From positions 40,913 through 104,912 of the forward strand of contig URAS01000010.1 in NCBI GenBank assembly GCA_900545825.1: a stretch of 64,000 bases of DNA, in the 5' to 3' direction. Below the pieces are notes generated by a model. The model saw only the letters and a list, made by a program, of their open reading frames with translations, ran no database searches and was not told the origin of the DNA. The translations under genes and the position numbers were made by a program. The number at the start of each line of letters is the position of its first letter. The stretch's first letter is position 1. This stretch comes from an uncultured Actinomyces sp. GTDB lineage: Bacteria > Actinomycetota > Actinomycetes > Actinomycetales > Actinomycetaceae. Shown piece by piece: positions 33,544-41,317 of this stretch.

Positions 33544-33802
33544 CCAGCTCCACTCTCGCCGGCGTCCACGCTTGGGCTGAGCCGGTACTCTCTCGCTGCG
33601 GCCGTGGCACCCCGCTACGGCCGCGGCGCCCTTGCGTGCCGAACCGCCCTCCCGCCGCGGCGCGCTCGGGCGAAAGGGGGTAAAAGCACTCCCGCCTCCA
33701 CCCCTTTCTGTGCGTTTTTCGGTGTCTAGCCGCCAGCTACGCACCCTAAAAACTCACATTTCGGGCTCATGGTGTCTTCAGGAGGACGGCGTTGGGGTTC
33801 TC
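33544..33802. other. Intergenic stretch before the lipoprotein cassette
   Basis: No gene is supported. It contains GC-rich sequence related to the far right edge of the window (CGCGGCGCCCT at 33622-33632 and 63921-63931). An inverted pair GAAAGGGG/CCCCTTTC lies around 33672-33708. An 18-base sequence, TCACATTTCGGGCTCATG at 33754-33771, recurs downstream of the cassette at 35498-35515 with one change. Confidence 0.6.
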
Positions 33803-33859
33803 GGTTATCCACAGGGGAGGGCGAGGGCGCCAACCGAGGCGGGGTTTTCGCTAGGGTGT
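33803..33859 (+). repeat. DnaA-box leader repeat, copy A (probable cassette promoter)
   Basis: This 57-base stretch matches 63944-64000 at roughly 80 percent of positions. Both copies hold a perfect DnaA-box-like TTATCCACA (33805-33813 here), then GGGCGAGGGCG, and end with TTTTCGCTAGGGTGT, in which TAGGGT is a good -10 hexamer. The lipoprotein gene starts 58 bases further on. DnaA or another factor recognising the box may control this promoter; that is inference. Confidence 0.75.
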
Positions 33860-33917
33860 GGTGTGTCCCGTTTTAGCGGGCGTTCCCTGTCTTGATATTC
33901 CCCATGTGGAGGCATTG

Positions 33918-34538
33918 ATGTCCCCTGTCTCGAAATTGCCCGTGCGTATTGTCATGGCGTGTGTGAGTTTAGTGGTTGCTTGCGGTTGTCTTTCTGGATG
34001 TGCTCATGATAAATCCGCTGATGGAAAGAATTCCGCGACGCCCTCGGCGACCGAGACCACGATTGCCCCGCCCGAGGGTGAGATGTGGCCCTACCCGACT
34101 CCGACGCTGCCGCCGGAGGCGTCGCGTGACGATTCGGCGGGTGCGTGCGCGGTGGCGGCGTACTTCTTGGAGGCGACCGCATACGATTCGACGCACATGA
34201 GGACGGACACGTTCCAGCAGTACTCGGCAGATGAGTGCGAGCAGTGTCATAAGACGATGGACGGCATTGAAAAAGTGCGTTATAGCGGCGCATGGATTCG
34301 AGGCCACCATTTCCAAGATATTCAATTAGTCACCGCAGATAGGTTGAAGAACTACCCCAATGGCTGGGCGTGCGATTTTGCCGTTCAACAAGACGGCGCC
34401 GAGGGGTGGATCCCCGGTCGCAACACGGTCTACCACGGACCTGCTTACTCGGGGACCGTCAGCGTATTTGTTGACAGGGTGGACGACACCTGGAAGATCC
34501 TCGATTACTGGAACGCTGATGCGACCGATGGGAAGTAG
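33918..34538 (+). CDS. Secreted lipoprotein, DUF6318-like
   Basis: A 206-residue lipoprotein. The signal peptide with lipobox L25-S-G-C28 is followed by a Ser/Thr/Pro-rich linker to about residue 75. The globular domain has ACAVAAYFLEATAYDS, a CEQCHK pair of cysteines, and GAWIRGHHFQDI with WKILDYWNA near the end, the pattern I associate with the actinobacterial DUF6318 lipoproteins of unknown function. ATG 33918 is preceded by GGAGG with six bases spacing. The following gene starts five bases after the stop, so the pair is co-transcribed. Confidence 0.8.
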   Translation: MSPVSKLPVRIVMACVSLVVACGCLSGCAHDKSADGKNSATPSATETTIAPPEGEMWPYPTPTLPPEASRDDSAGACAVAAYFLEATAYDSTHMRTDTFQQYSADECEQCHKTMDGIEKVRYSGAWIRGHHFQDIQLVTADRLKNYPNGWACDFAVQQDGAEGWIPGRNTVYHGPAYSGTVSVFVDRVDDTWKILDYWNADATDGK

Positions 34539-34542
34539 CATC

Positions 34543-35395
34543 ATGCGTTGGCACCGTGTTTTCCTCGTTGTCGCCGGCGTTTGCGCCGTCCTCAGCCTTC
34601 CGATCGGGCCCGCGGTCGCCGATGACACAATCTCTGGTCATGGCCGCGATTCCACCCTGACGATCGAAACGGTCACAAATGAACGAAAAGCCGCTACCCT
34701 CTCAACCCAATGGGAAGTTTGAGAGATCCACGTCGAATGGGCAGCGTCCTCTCGTTCCGAAGCGGGTCTTTTCGCCGCGGTTTGCGAATTTCAAGGACGG
34801 GTGGCGTGGGGATTTGGCTCCGACGCCACAGAACTTCCGTTCACTGTTGAACTGGAAGCCTGCCGCGGCGAAGCCTGGGAAGAAGCCGGCGGCTCCCGCG
34901 CCTGTCGTGTCGGTGCCGACGGTGAGCGAGGTCGTGCGGACGTATTTCGCATCGACCACAATCCCGGGTGCGGGTCTGCATATTCAGCCACCGAAAGGGA
35001 TCATGTATTGCGATAAGCCGGTGATCGCGTATACGACGAACCACACCTACCAAACGACGCTCAACGTCGGTGGGATGAACATTCCCGTGCGTGCAGACGC
35101 GCGCGAGTACACCTACACGTGGGGTGATGGGCAGACGTTGACGACGACCCGTCCCGGCAGGCCGTACCCGGCGTTCGACGTGACCCACACGTATTCGTGT
35201 CCGGCCTCGCAGGACGCGCCGGGGTGGCGGGTGAATATCGCCTTGACGACCTCGTGGAAAGCCACGTTTATGGACCCGACGACGGGAGTGTGGGAAGAGA
35301 TCCCGGAAATGTTGACGACGACGGAAACCCACCCGCAACGCGAGCTCGGGAAACTCCACACCTATTTGATCGACCGCGACCACCAACCGAAGTGA
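34543..35395 (+). pseudogene. Secreted PKD-like protein, frameshifted after the signal peptide
   Basis: From ATG 34543 a signal peptide is read (RWHRVFLVVAGVCAVLSL, cleavage near AVADD), continuing to ETVTNERKAATL and stopping at 34722. The long mature region (SRTSNG-like linker, then VVRTYFASTTIPGAGL, YTYTWGDGQTL and DVTHTYSCP, a PKD-like beta-sandwich) is in another frame, open from 34679 to 35395 but lacking any signal peptide. Removing one A from AAAA at 34687-34690 joins the two as TNERKPLPSQPNG. The gene is therefore a single secreted protein of about 283 residues with a +1 insertion, or the sequence has an error. Alternatively ATG 34679 starts a 238-residue unexported protein. Confidence 0.65.
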
Positions 35396-35444
35396 TCCCT
35401 GGCCGCCCTCGCGGGAAACCGCGGTGGGGTGCCTTGACTCTCAC

Positions 35445-35515
35445 CCCCAAATGAGCCATTTTTCATTGCAATTAGGCCACTTACACCGCCAAAGATGTCA
35501 CATTTGGGGCTCATG
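35445..35515. repeat. Short inverted-repeat element downstream of the cassette
   Basis: CCCCAAATG at 35445-35453 and its complement CATTTGGGG at 35501-35509 bracket 47 bases of AT-richer sequence. The right end, TCACATTTGGGGCTCATG (35498-35515), matches 33754-33771 upstream of the cassette at 17 of 18 bases in the same orientation. The cassette is thus flanked by near-identical direct repeats. No coding potential is convincing. Confidence 0.6.
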
Positions 35516-35602
35516 ATTTCACCCGCACACCGGGGCTGGTGAGGGCGGTCCGGGGTGCGGGTGAAACGGGTGAAAAAGAGGCCCCGAGGGTGGGGCTGGA
35601 AG

Positions 35603-36151
35603 CTACTGCTTGTAGTCCGAGAGCAGGTAGACGACGACGCCGTCGGGCATCTGGAAGCCCTGAGGCTTCGGGGCAACTGTGCCAATACCGAGGACCTTCG
35701 CGGCGTCCTCGGCCGGGGCCTTCAGATCCTCGCGGGTGTAGTAGACGGTCGACTGGCTGATGCCGCGGCCCGTCGCATTCGTGGGGGTGACGGTGGTGAA
35801 GCCGTCGGTCTTGAGCTTCTCGGCGGCACTCGCGGCCAGGCCCTTGACGCCCGCGGCGTTGTAGACCGTAACGGACACCTTCGCCTTGTCCACGGCCGGG
35901 GTGGTCGAGGTCGGCGTCGTCGACTGTGTCGCCTGCTGGGTGGCGGTCTGCGAGGGTGACGCCGACTCGGAGCTGCCAGAACCGTGCTGGAACAGCGTGA
36001 CCATACCCCACGCAAGCAGGGGTGCAACGATGATCGCCACGAGGAACGGCCACGCCAGCTTCATCCGCGAGACCGGTTGACGGTGCGCGCCCGCGGGCTG
36101 CGCGGCAGCGGCGCGGTCGAACTCGTCTTCTTCATATTCCTTAGTCGTCAC
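35603..36151 (-). CDS. LytR C-terminal domain protein, membrane-anchored
   Basis: A 182-residue protein with a cytoplasmic acidic start, one membrane helix (about residues 30-50, MKLAWPFLVAIIVAPLLAWG), a Ser/Thr/Gln-rich linker and an extracytoplasmic LytR_C domain (about 90-180, VSVTVYNAAGVKGLAASAAEKL). LytR_C domains accompany LytR-CpsA-Psr cell-wall glycopolymer ligases; a freestanding version is common in Actinomycetota. It lies divergent from groEL. Confidence 0.85.
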   Translation of the reverse strand: MTTKEYEEDEFDRAAAAQPAGAHRQPVSRMKLAWPFLVAIIVAPLLAWGMVTLFQHGSGSSESASPSQTATQQATQSTTPTSTTPAVDKAKVSVTVYNAAGVKGLAASAAEKLKTDGFTTVTPTNATGRGISQSTVYYTREDLKAPAEDAAKVLGIGTVAPKPQGFQMPDGVVVYLLSDYKQ

Positions 36152-36251
36152 GTCTCGTACGCTACCGAAAGTCCCGGCCCCAGCCGATCCGACACACCCG
36201 GAGGGGAGGAAACGGGCGTTGTTTCGCCCACCGCCGAACGTCCTCGTTCTT

Positions 36252-36278
36252 CTTGCACTCTGCCGGCAAGAGTGCCAA
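36252..36278 (+). promoter_or_regulatory. CIRCE element 1 (HrcA operator)
   Basis: CTTGCACTC, nine bases, GAGTGCCAA: a close match to the CIRCE consensus TTAGCACTC-N9-GAGTGCTAA. It lies 146 bases upstream of groEL. Confidence 0.8.
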
Positions 36279-36286
36279 ACTCGTAC

Positions 36287-36313
36287 TTAGCACTCCCGCC
36301 TGGAGAGTGATAA
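36287..36313 (+). promoter_or_regulatory. CIRCE element 2 (HrcA operator)
   Basis: TTAGCACTC, nine bases, GAGTGATAA: the left arm is perfect and one base differs in the right arm. It starts eight bases after the first element, giving a tandem operator for HrcA repression of groEL. Confidence 0.9.
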
Positions 36314-36423
36314 GACACCGGCTCTTGATGAGGCCCGGCGTTGCGCGTGACCAGAACGCGGAACCAGGGTCGTCCGTCGCGGGCATCGAGGGCCACGACC
36401 GCACTGGCGGAGGAATACTAGGA

Positions 36424-38049
36424 ATGACGAAGATCATCGCTTTTGATGAGGAAGCCCGTCGTGGCATGGAAGCTGGCCTCAACCAGCTGGCCGACACGGT
36501 GAAGAAGACGCTGGGCCCGCGTGGCCGCAACGTCGTCCTCGACAAGAAGTGGGGCGCCCCCACGATCACCAAGGACGGCGTGTCCGTCGCCAAGGAGATC
36601 GAGCTGGAGGACCCGTTCGAGAAGATCGGCGCCGAGCTGGTGAAGGAGGTCGCCAAGAAGACGGACGACGTCGCGGGCGACGGCACCACCACGGCCACCG
36701 TTCTTGCCCAGGCGATCGTTCGCGAGGGCCTGCGCAACGTCGTGGCCGGCGCGAATCCGATCGCGCTCAAGCGCGGCATCGACAAGGCTGTTGACGCCGT
36801 CGTCGAGCAGCTGCACGCCGACTCCAAGCCGGTTGAGACCCGCGACCAGATCGCCGCCACGGCCTCGATCTCGGCCAACGACCCGGAGATCGGCGAGCTC
36901 ATCGCCGACGCGATGGAGGTCGTCAAGAACGAGGGCGTCATCACGGTGGAAGAGTCGAACACGTTCGGCACCCACCTCGAGACGACCGAGGGCATGCGTT
37001 TCGATCGCGGCTACCTGTCGGGCTACTTCGTGACCGACGCCGACACCCAGGAAGCCGTCCTCGAGGACGCCTACATCCTGCTCGTCGACTCGAAGGTCTC
37101 GACGATCAAGGACCTGCTGCCGCTGCTCGAGAAGGTCATGCAGTCGGGCAAGCCGCTGCTCGTCATCGCCGAGGACGTCGACTCCGAGGCCCTGACCACG
37201 CTGGTCGTCAACAAGATCCGTGGCACCTTCAAGTCGGTTGCCGTCAAGGCCCCCGGCTTCGGTGACCGCCGCAAGGCGATGCTGCAGGACATGGCGATCC
37301 TCACGGGTGGCCAGGTCATCTCCGAGACGGTGGGCCTCTCGCTCGAGGCCGCCGAGCTCGACATGCTGGGCAAGGCCCGCAAGGTCATCGTCACGAAGGA
37401 CGAGACGACGATCGTTGACGGCGCCGGCGAGAAGGCCGACATCGACGGCCGCGTCGCCCAGATCCGCCAGGAGATCGAGAACACCGACTCCGACTACGAC
37501 CGCGAGAAGCTCGAGGAGCGCCTCGCCAAGCTCGCCGGCGGCGTCGCCGTCATCAAGTCGGGCGCGGCCACCGAGGTCGAGATGAAGGAGCGCAAGCACC
37601 GCATCGAGGACGCGGTCCGCAACGCCAAGGCTGCCGTCGAAGAGGGCATCGTCGCCGGTGGCGGCGTCGCCCTGCTCCAGAGCGGTGTCAAGGCCATCGA
37701 CGCCCTCTCGCTCGAGGGCGACGAGGCGACGGGCGCCCAGATCGTCCGCGTGTCGCTGTCGGCTCCGCTCAAGCAGATCGTCGAGAACGCCGGCTACGAG
37801 GGCTCGGTTGTCGCCGAGAAGGTCTCGCAGCTGCCCGACGGTGAGGGCTTCAACGCCGCGACGCTCGAGTACACGAACCTCATGGAGGCCGGCATCGCCG
37901 ACCCGGTTAAGGTGACGCGCTCGGCGTTGCAGAACGCCGCGTCGATCGCCGGCATGTTCCTCACGACCGAGGCCGTTGTCGCCGACAAGCCGGAGCCGCC
38001 GGCCGCCGAGGGTGCGGGCGCCGACGCCGGTATGGGGGGCATGTACTAA
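36424..38049 (+). CDS. groEL: 60-kDa chaperonin GroEL
   Basis: A 541-residue chaperonin of standard length. MTKIIAFDEEARRGMEAGLNQLADTVKKTLGPRGRNVVL, the ATP loop VAGDGTTTATVLAQ and the Gly/Met-rich tail AGMGGMY are present. It folds proteins in the cytoplasm with GroES, which is not encoded nearby, as is usual for the actinobacterial groEL2. ATG 36424 follows GGAGG by about ten bases; the long frame from 36253 begins inside the CIRCE region and is rejected. It is controlled by two CIRCE elements and ends in a strong hairpin. Confidence 0.97.
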   Translation: MTKIIAFDEEARRGMEAGLNQLADTVKKTLGPRGRNVVLDKKWGAPTITKDGVSVAKEIELEDPFEKIGAELVKEVAKKTDDVAGDGTTTATVLAQAIVREGLRNVVAGANPIALKRGIDKAVDAVVEQLHADSKPVETRDQIAATASISANDPEIGELIADAMEVVKNEGVITVEESNTFGTHLETTEGMRFDRGYLSGYFVTDADTQEAVLEDAYILLVDSKVSTIKDLLPLLEKVMQSGKPLLVIAEDVDSEALTTLVVNKIRGTFKSVAVKAPGFGDRRKAMLQDMAILTGGQVISETVGLSLEAAELDMLGKARKVIVTKDETTIVDGAGEKADIDGRVAQIRQEIENTDSDYDREKLEERLAKLAGGVAVIKSGAATEVEMKERKHRIEDAVRNAKAAVEEGIVAGGGVALLQSGVKAIDALSLEGDEATGAQIVRVSLSAPLKQIVENAGYEGSVVAEKVSQLPDGEGFNAATLEYTNLMEAGIADPVKVTRSALQNAASIAGMFLTTEAVVADKPEPPAAEGAGADAGMGGMY

Positions 38050-38072
38050 GCCATCCCCACGGGACAGAGTGA

Positions 38073-38107
38073 GGGCCCCGCGGCTTTTTCGAGCCGCGGG
38101 GCCCTTT
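38073..38107 (+). terminator. Terminator of groEL
   Basis: A perfect 13-bp stem GGGCCCCGCGGCT/AGCCGCGGGGCCC with a TTTTCG loop, followed by TTTGTC. Confidence 0.88.
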
Positions 38108-38164
38108 GTCGTCTCCGGGCGCTGAGGTCGGGCTCTATGGCTTCGGCCCGAGCGCCAGGTCCCG

Positions 38165-38455
38165 CTAGCCGGCGAAGAGGCCGGTCGCCTGCGCCTCGGC
38201 GTCCTCGTACGTGGCCGACGCCTGGGCGAGAGCCGTGGAGATCTGCTGGAGCGCGCCCTCGACCTGGGTTTGGGCGGCGTGCCAGCGGGTCGCGCAGTCG
38301 GCGAAGGCCACCTGGGCCTGGCCGGTCCACGACGACTCGAGGGCGTTGAGTTGCCCCATCATCGCCGTCACCTCGGAGCGGATGTGGTCGGCGATCGCCA
38401 GGGTGGCGGAGGCGGAGCGGGTGAGCTCGGCGGAGTCAACAAGGTAGTGGGCCAT
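38165..38455 (-). CDS. WXG100-family (ESAT-6-like) protein
   Basis: A 96-residue all-helical protein with the W43-T-G45 turn between two amphipathic helices, the standard WXG100 size and plan. The C-terminal YEDAEAQATGLFAG contains YxxxE-like spacing (Y-E-D-A-E), which in ESX substrates helps export. No EccC, EccD or other ESX component and no partner WXG gene lies within the window. ATG 38455 is preceded by AAAGGA; the longer open frame is not protein-like. Confidence 0.85.
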   Translation of the reverse strand: MAHYLVDSAELTRSASATLAIADHIRSEVTAMMGQLNALESSWTGQAQVAFADCATRWHAAQTQVEGALQQISTALAQASATYEDAEAQATGLFAG

Positions 38456-38505
38456 TGGATGTCCTTTCTTTGCGTGGATACGTGCCTCCCACGCTAGAAA
38501 AGACT

Positions 38506-38539
38506 CCACCCGCACGCCGGCGACGCCGGGTGCGGGTGG
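38506..38539 (-). terminator. Terminator hairpin after the HD-like gene
   Basis: CCACCCGCAC plus CCGG pair with CCGG plus GTGCGGGTGG, with one unpaired base. On the minus strand a T-rich AGTCTTTTCTAG follows. It separates the HD-like gene from the WXG100 gene. Confidence 0.6.
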
Positions 38540-38591
38540 GGATAACTCGTCAGAAATGGTGCCTGTGGACACGCCACGCGCGGGCCGCGCG

Positions 38592-39623
38592 CTAGTCCTC
38601 CTCAATCGACTCGGTGATGTGAGTCTCGCGGACAGCCGGCAGGTCGTCGGCGGTGCTGGTACCACTGAAGGCGTCGAGGTCGTCCTCGATGGCCTCGAGA
38701 GACGACACGTCCTGGGCGACCTCATCCTCGACTGGTTCGGGCTCGGGCAGTGGCCTCGGCGCCGCATCGGCGGTCGGCTCCGCGGTCGCGGGCTCGTCGG
38801 CCTTGACCTCCTCGGGCTTCGGGACGTCGCCGGTCGTAGCGGCCGCGGCACGGAGCTTGGCCTTGACCTTCTTGATGATGATCGTGCCCGACGCGGGACC
38901 CGACGACGTCACCGGATCGGTCGCAGCCGCCTCGGCTTTCTCGGCGTCGCCTAGCTCCTGGTTGAGGCGCGCCAACTCGGCCTCGAGGTTCGAGCGCGCG
39001 ATCGCGTCCTCGTCCTCGGCCAGGGGAGAGATGAAGAGCGCCGGCTGATCGAGCAGGGCACGCACCTGACGGCGCCGCCCCAACAGGTACAGGCGCTTGG
39101 GCAGGTGGGAATACTCGCCAACCATGCGGGCGCGGTAGTCGCGGTAGTCCTGGGGCGCCATAAGCAGTGTGCCCAGGAGGGCGTCGTGGAAGACCTGGCC
39201 GTCGACGTCGTCGAAGACCTGGGTCTCGATAGCGGCCCGCTCGATGAGCGAGACGATGCGGCCGATCGCGTCGTCCGGAACCCCGAGGAGGGGCAGCTGG
39301 GTCGCGGCGACGTTCGCGCTGGCGGCGTAGTCGCGACCGGCATGCACATAGTCGAGGCGACGGGGCGCATAGAAGACGACGCCGTGGTAGAAGGCGGCGA
39401 CCTGCAGCTCTTCGGGGGAGTGTGCGCACTCCGCCAGCTCGTCGAGCGTGTCGAGGACCTTCATAAGGTATTTCGTGTTGTGGCATGTGCGGGCTGGATC
39501 GCTCCAGGCGGCCATGACTCGCTGGGCTTCCTCTTTGATCGCGTCGTCTGAAGCCGACGCGCCGGTCTCGCGGACCGCTTGGACAAAGACCGAAGTCAGC
39601 CACCGCGTGCACTCTGGTGCCAT
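38592..39623 (-). CDS. HD-superfamily-like protein with long acidic C-terminus
   Basis: A 343-residue protein. Residues 1-200 resemble the predicted HD phosphohydrolases of the COG4339 type (HNTKYLMKVLDTLDEL with H48, and EYSHLPKRLYLLGRRRQVRALL), which in the family precede a FHD motif. Here the motif reads Y-H80-G81-V, so the aspartate of the HD pair is replaced by glycine. Metal binding may be lost or shifted. Residues 210-343 form an acidic, Ala/Glu/Pro-rich tail without predicted fold. A separate terminator divides it from the WXG100 gene. Activity uncertain. Confidence 0.7.
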   Translation of the reverse strand: MAPECTRWLTSVFVQAVRETGASASDDAIKEEAQRVMAAWSDPARTCHNTKYLMKVLDTLDELAECAHSPEELQVAAFYHGVVFYAPRRLDYVHAGRDYAASANVAATQLPLLGVPDDAIGRIVSLIERAAIETQVFDDVDGQVFHDALLGTLLMAPQDYRDYRARMVGEYSHLPKRLYLLGRRRQVRALLDQPALFISPLAEDEDAIARSNLEAELARLNQELGDAEKAEAAATDPVTSSGPASGTIIIKKVKAKLRAAAATTGDVPKPEEVKADEPATAEPTADAAPRPLPEPEPVEDEVAQDVSSLEAIEDDLDAFSGTSTADDLPAVRETHITESIEED

Positions 39624-39715
39624 ACCTGCTCCTTAAGTGGATCGGGACGTGGCCATCATAGGAGCTATCCGGGAGCTTTATCGAGTCGATCGTCAGTGTG
39701 ACGTTGTCCAATCAG

Positions 39716-41311
39716 TCACTTAGGTGAGCCTTTGCGTTCTGAGGTTGGCGGGTCGGGGAGCCGGTGGGGGAAGGCGATCCGCATCGTCAGGCCGCCACCA
39801 GGCGTTTCCGTTGCTTTCACGCCGCCCCCGAGGACGTCGGCGACCGTCTTGACGATCGACAGGCCCAGCCCGGTGCCGCCCGTATCACGTGAACGGGAGT
39901 CGTCGGTGCGGTAGAAACGCTCAAAAACGCGCTCGCGCTCCTTCTCTGGAATTCCCGGACCATGGTCCCTCACTTCGACGACGACGGCCTCGTCGGGCTC
40001 GTGGTCGCCGACGAGGTAGGGGCTGCGGGGCCACGCGCTCGGCGTGATCATCGGGTGGGACAGCGGGATGGTCCCCACGCAGATCTCGACGGGGGAGCCG
40101 GCGGGCGTGTAGCGGTCGACGTTGCCGACGAGGTTGGTGAGCACCTGCGAGAACAGGCTGGGGTCAGCGAGGGTCGGCAGGGTCGCGGGCGCGTCGGAGC
40201 CGTCGAGCCCCAACAGGGCAACCTCGCGGGAGGGGTCGAGGGCGGTGAGGTCCATCGCGGCCTCGCGGGCCAGCTCGACGACGTCGACCGTCTCGATGTG
40301 GATACGGCGGCCCTCGTCGAGGCGCGCCAGCCGCAGGAGGTCGTCGACCAGCCCGCCCATGCGTGTCGCCTCGGATTCGATGCGCGCCATGACCTCGCCG
40401 ACGCGCTCCTCGGGCACGCCACCCAGCCGATACAGCTCGCCGTAGCCGCGCACCGCCGCCAGGGGAGTGCGCAGCTCGTGCGAGGCGTCGGAGACGAACT
40501 GGCGCATCTTTTCTTCGGAGCGTTGCTGTTCGAGGAACAGCCGCTCGATCCGCCCGAGCATCTTGTTAAGCGACAGGGCCAGCGAGCCGACCTCGGTCGA
40601 GGGCGGCTCTTTCGTCACGATACGTTCCGACATGTCGCCCGACGCGATGCGCCCGGCGACGACCTCGATCGAGCGCAGCTCCGACAGCGACAGGCGGACG
40701 AGGTAGTAGGCCGCGAAACCACCGGCGGCGATGAGGACGCTGGAGGCGATGAGCAGGTAGAACGCCGTGTTGTTGAGGGTCTCTTGGACGTTCGTCAGCG
40801 GCAGCGCGACGATGACCGTCCCGATTTTCGTGTGGGCCTCGTCGTTCGTGAACACGGGGACGGCCTGAGCGCGCCACGCCTGCCCCAGCTGCGTTGACTT
40901 CACCGTCGTGGGCAGCGACTTTTGGCGGCCGGTGGCCCGTTCGAGGCGGGCCAGGTCGGTGGCGTTGGGCAGGCCGGAGGACGTCTGTGCCGTCGGCGGG
41001 ATCAGGTCGGTGGCCTTGGCGTCGCCGAGGTGGACGCGGACGTAATACGAGGTGGGAATGTTGGTGGTGCCCTGTCCCAGCTGCTGCTGGGCCGCGTTGA
41101 CCGCGACTTTCGACGCTGACGCCTCGAGTTGGGCGTCGACCTGGCCGACCAGGTGCGACTGGAGGATTCCCACGACCGTGGTGCCGGCGAGGACGAGGCC
41201 CATGAACAGCAGGCCCACGATGATGGTGGTAAGGCGCGCGGTGAGGGGCTGGCCGAACCAGCGTCTGCGCATCGCCGCGCCGATAGCCGGCGGGTTGAGC
41301 CCGGTGGTCAT
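39716..41311 (-). CDS. Sensor histidine kinase (HAMP type)
   Basis: A 531-residue membrane kinase. Two membrane helices (about 27-49 and 183-207) enclose an extracytoplasmic sensor of about 130 residues, followed by a HAMP domain, the dimerisation/phosphorylation box SDASHELRTPLAAVRGY with H278, and the ATPase domain with NLVGNVDRYTP (N box), DHGPGIP (G1) and GTGLGLSIVK (G2). It forms a pair with the upstream response regulator, separated by six bases. Overall architecture is like mycobacterial TcrY/TrcS; the signal is unknown. Confidence 0.92.
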   Translation of the reverse strand: MTTGLNPPAIGAAMRRRWFGQPLTARLTTIIVGLLFMGLVLAGTTVVGILQSHLVGQVDAQLEASASKVAVNAAQQQLGQGTTNIPTSYYVRVHLGDAKATDLIPPTAQTSSGLPNATDLARLERATGRQKSLPTTVKSTQLGQAWRAQAVPVFTNDEAHTKIGTVIVALPLTNVQETLNNTAFYLLIASSVLIAAGGFAAYYLVRLSLSELRSIEVVAGRIASGDMSERIVTKEPPSTEVGSLALSLNKMLGRIERLFLEQQRSEEKMRQFVSDASHELRTPLAAVRGYGELYRLGGVPEERVGEVMARIESEATRMGGLVDDLLRLARLDEGRRIHIETVDVVELAREAAMDLTALDPSREVALLGLDGSDAPATLPTLADPSLFSQVLTNLVGNVDRYTPAGSPVEICVGTIPLSHPMITPSAWPRSPYLVGDHEPDEAVVVEVRDHGPGIPEKERERVFERFYRTDDSRSRDTGGTGLGLSIVKTVADVLGGGVKATETPGGGLTMRIAFPHRLPDPPTSERKGSPK

Positions 41312-41317
41312 CGGCGG

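Noticed and set aside
33803..33859. Replication origin because of the DnaA-like box
   Set aside because: A single box per locus, no dnaA, dnaN or AT-rich unwinding region nearby; the box is part of a repeated gene leader.
36253..36423. Extended N-terminus for GroEL
   Set aside because: It would translate through both CIRCE operators; GroEL homology begins exactly at ATG 36424, which has its own GGAGG.
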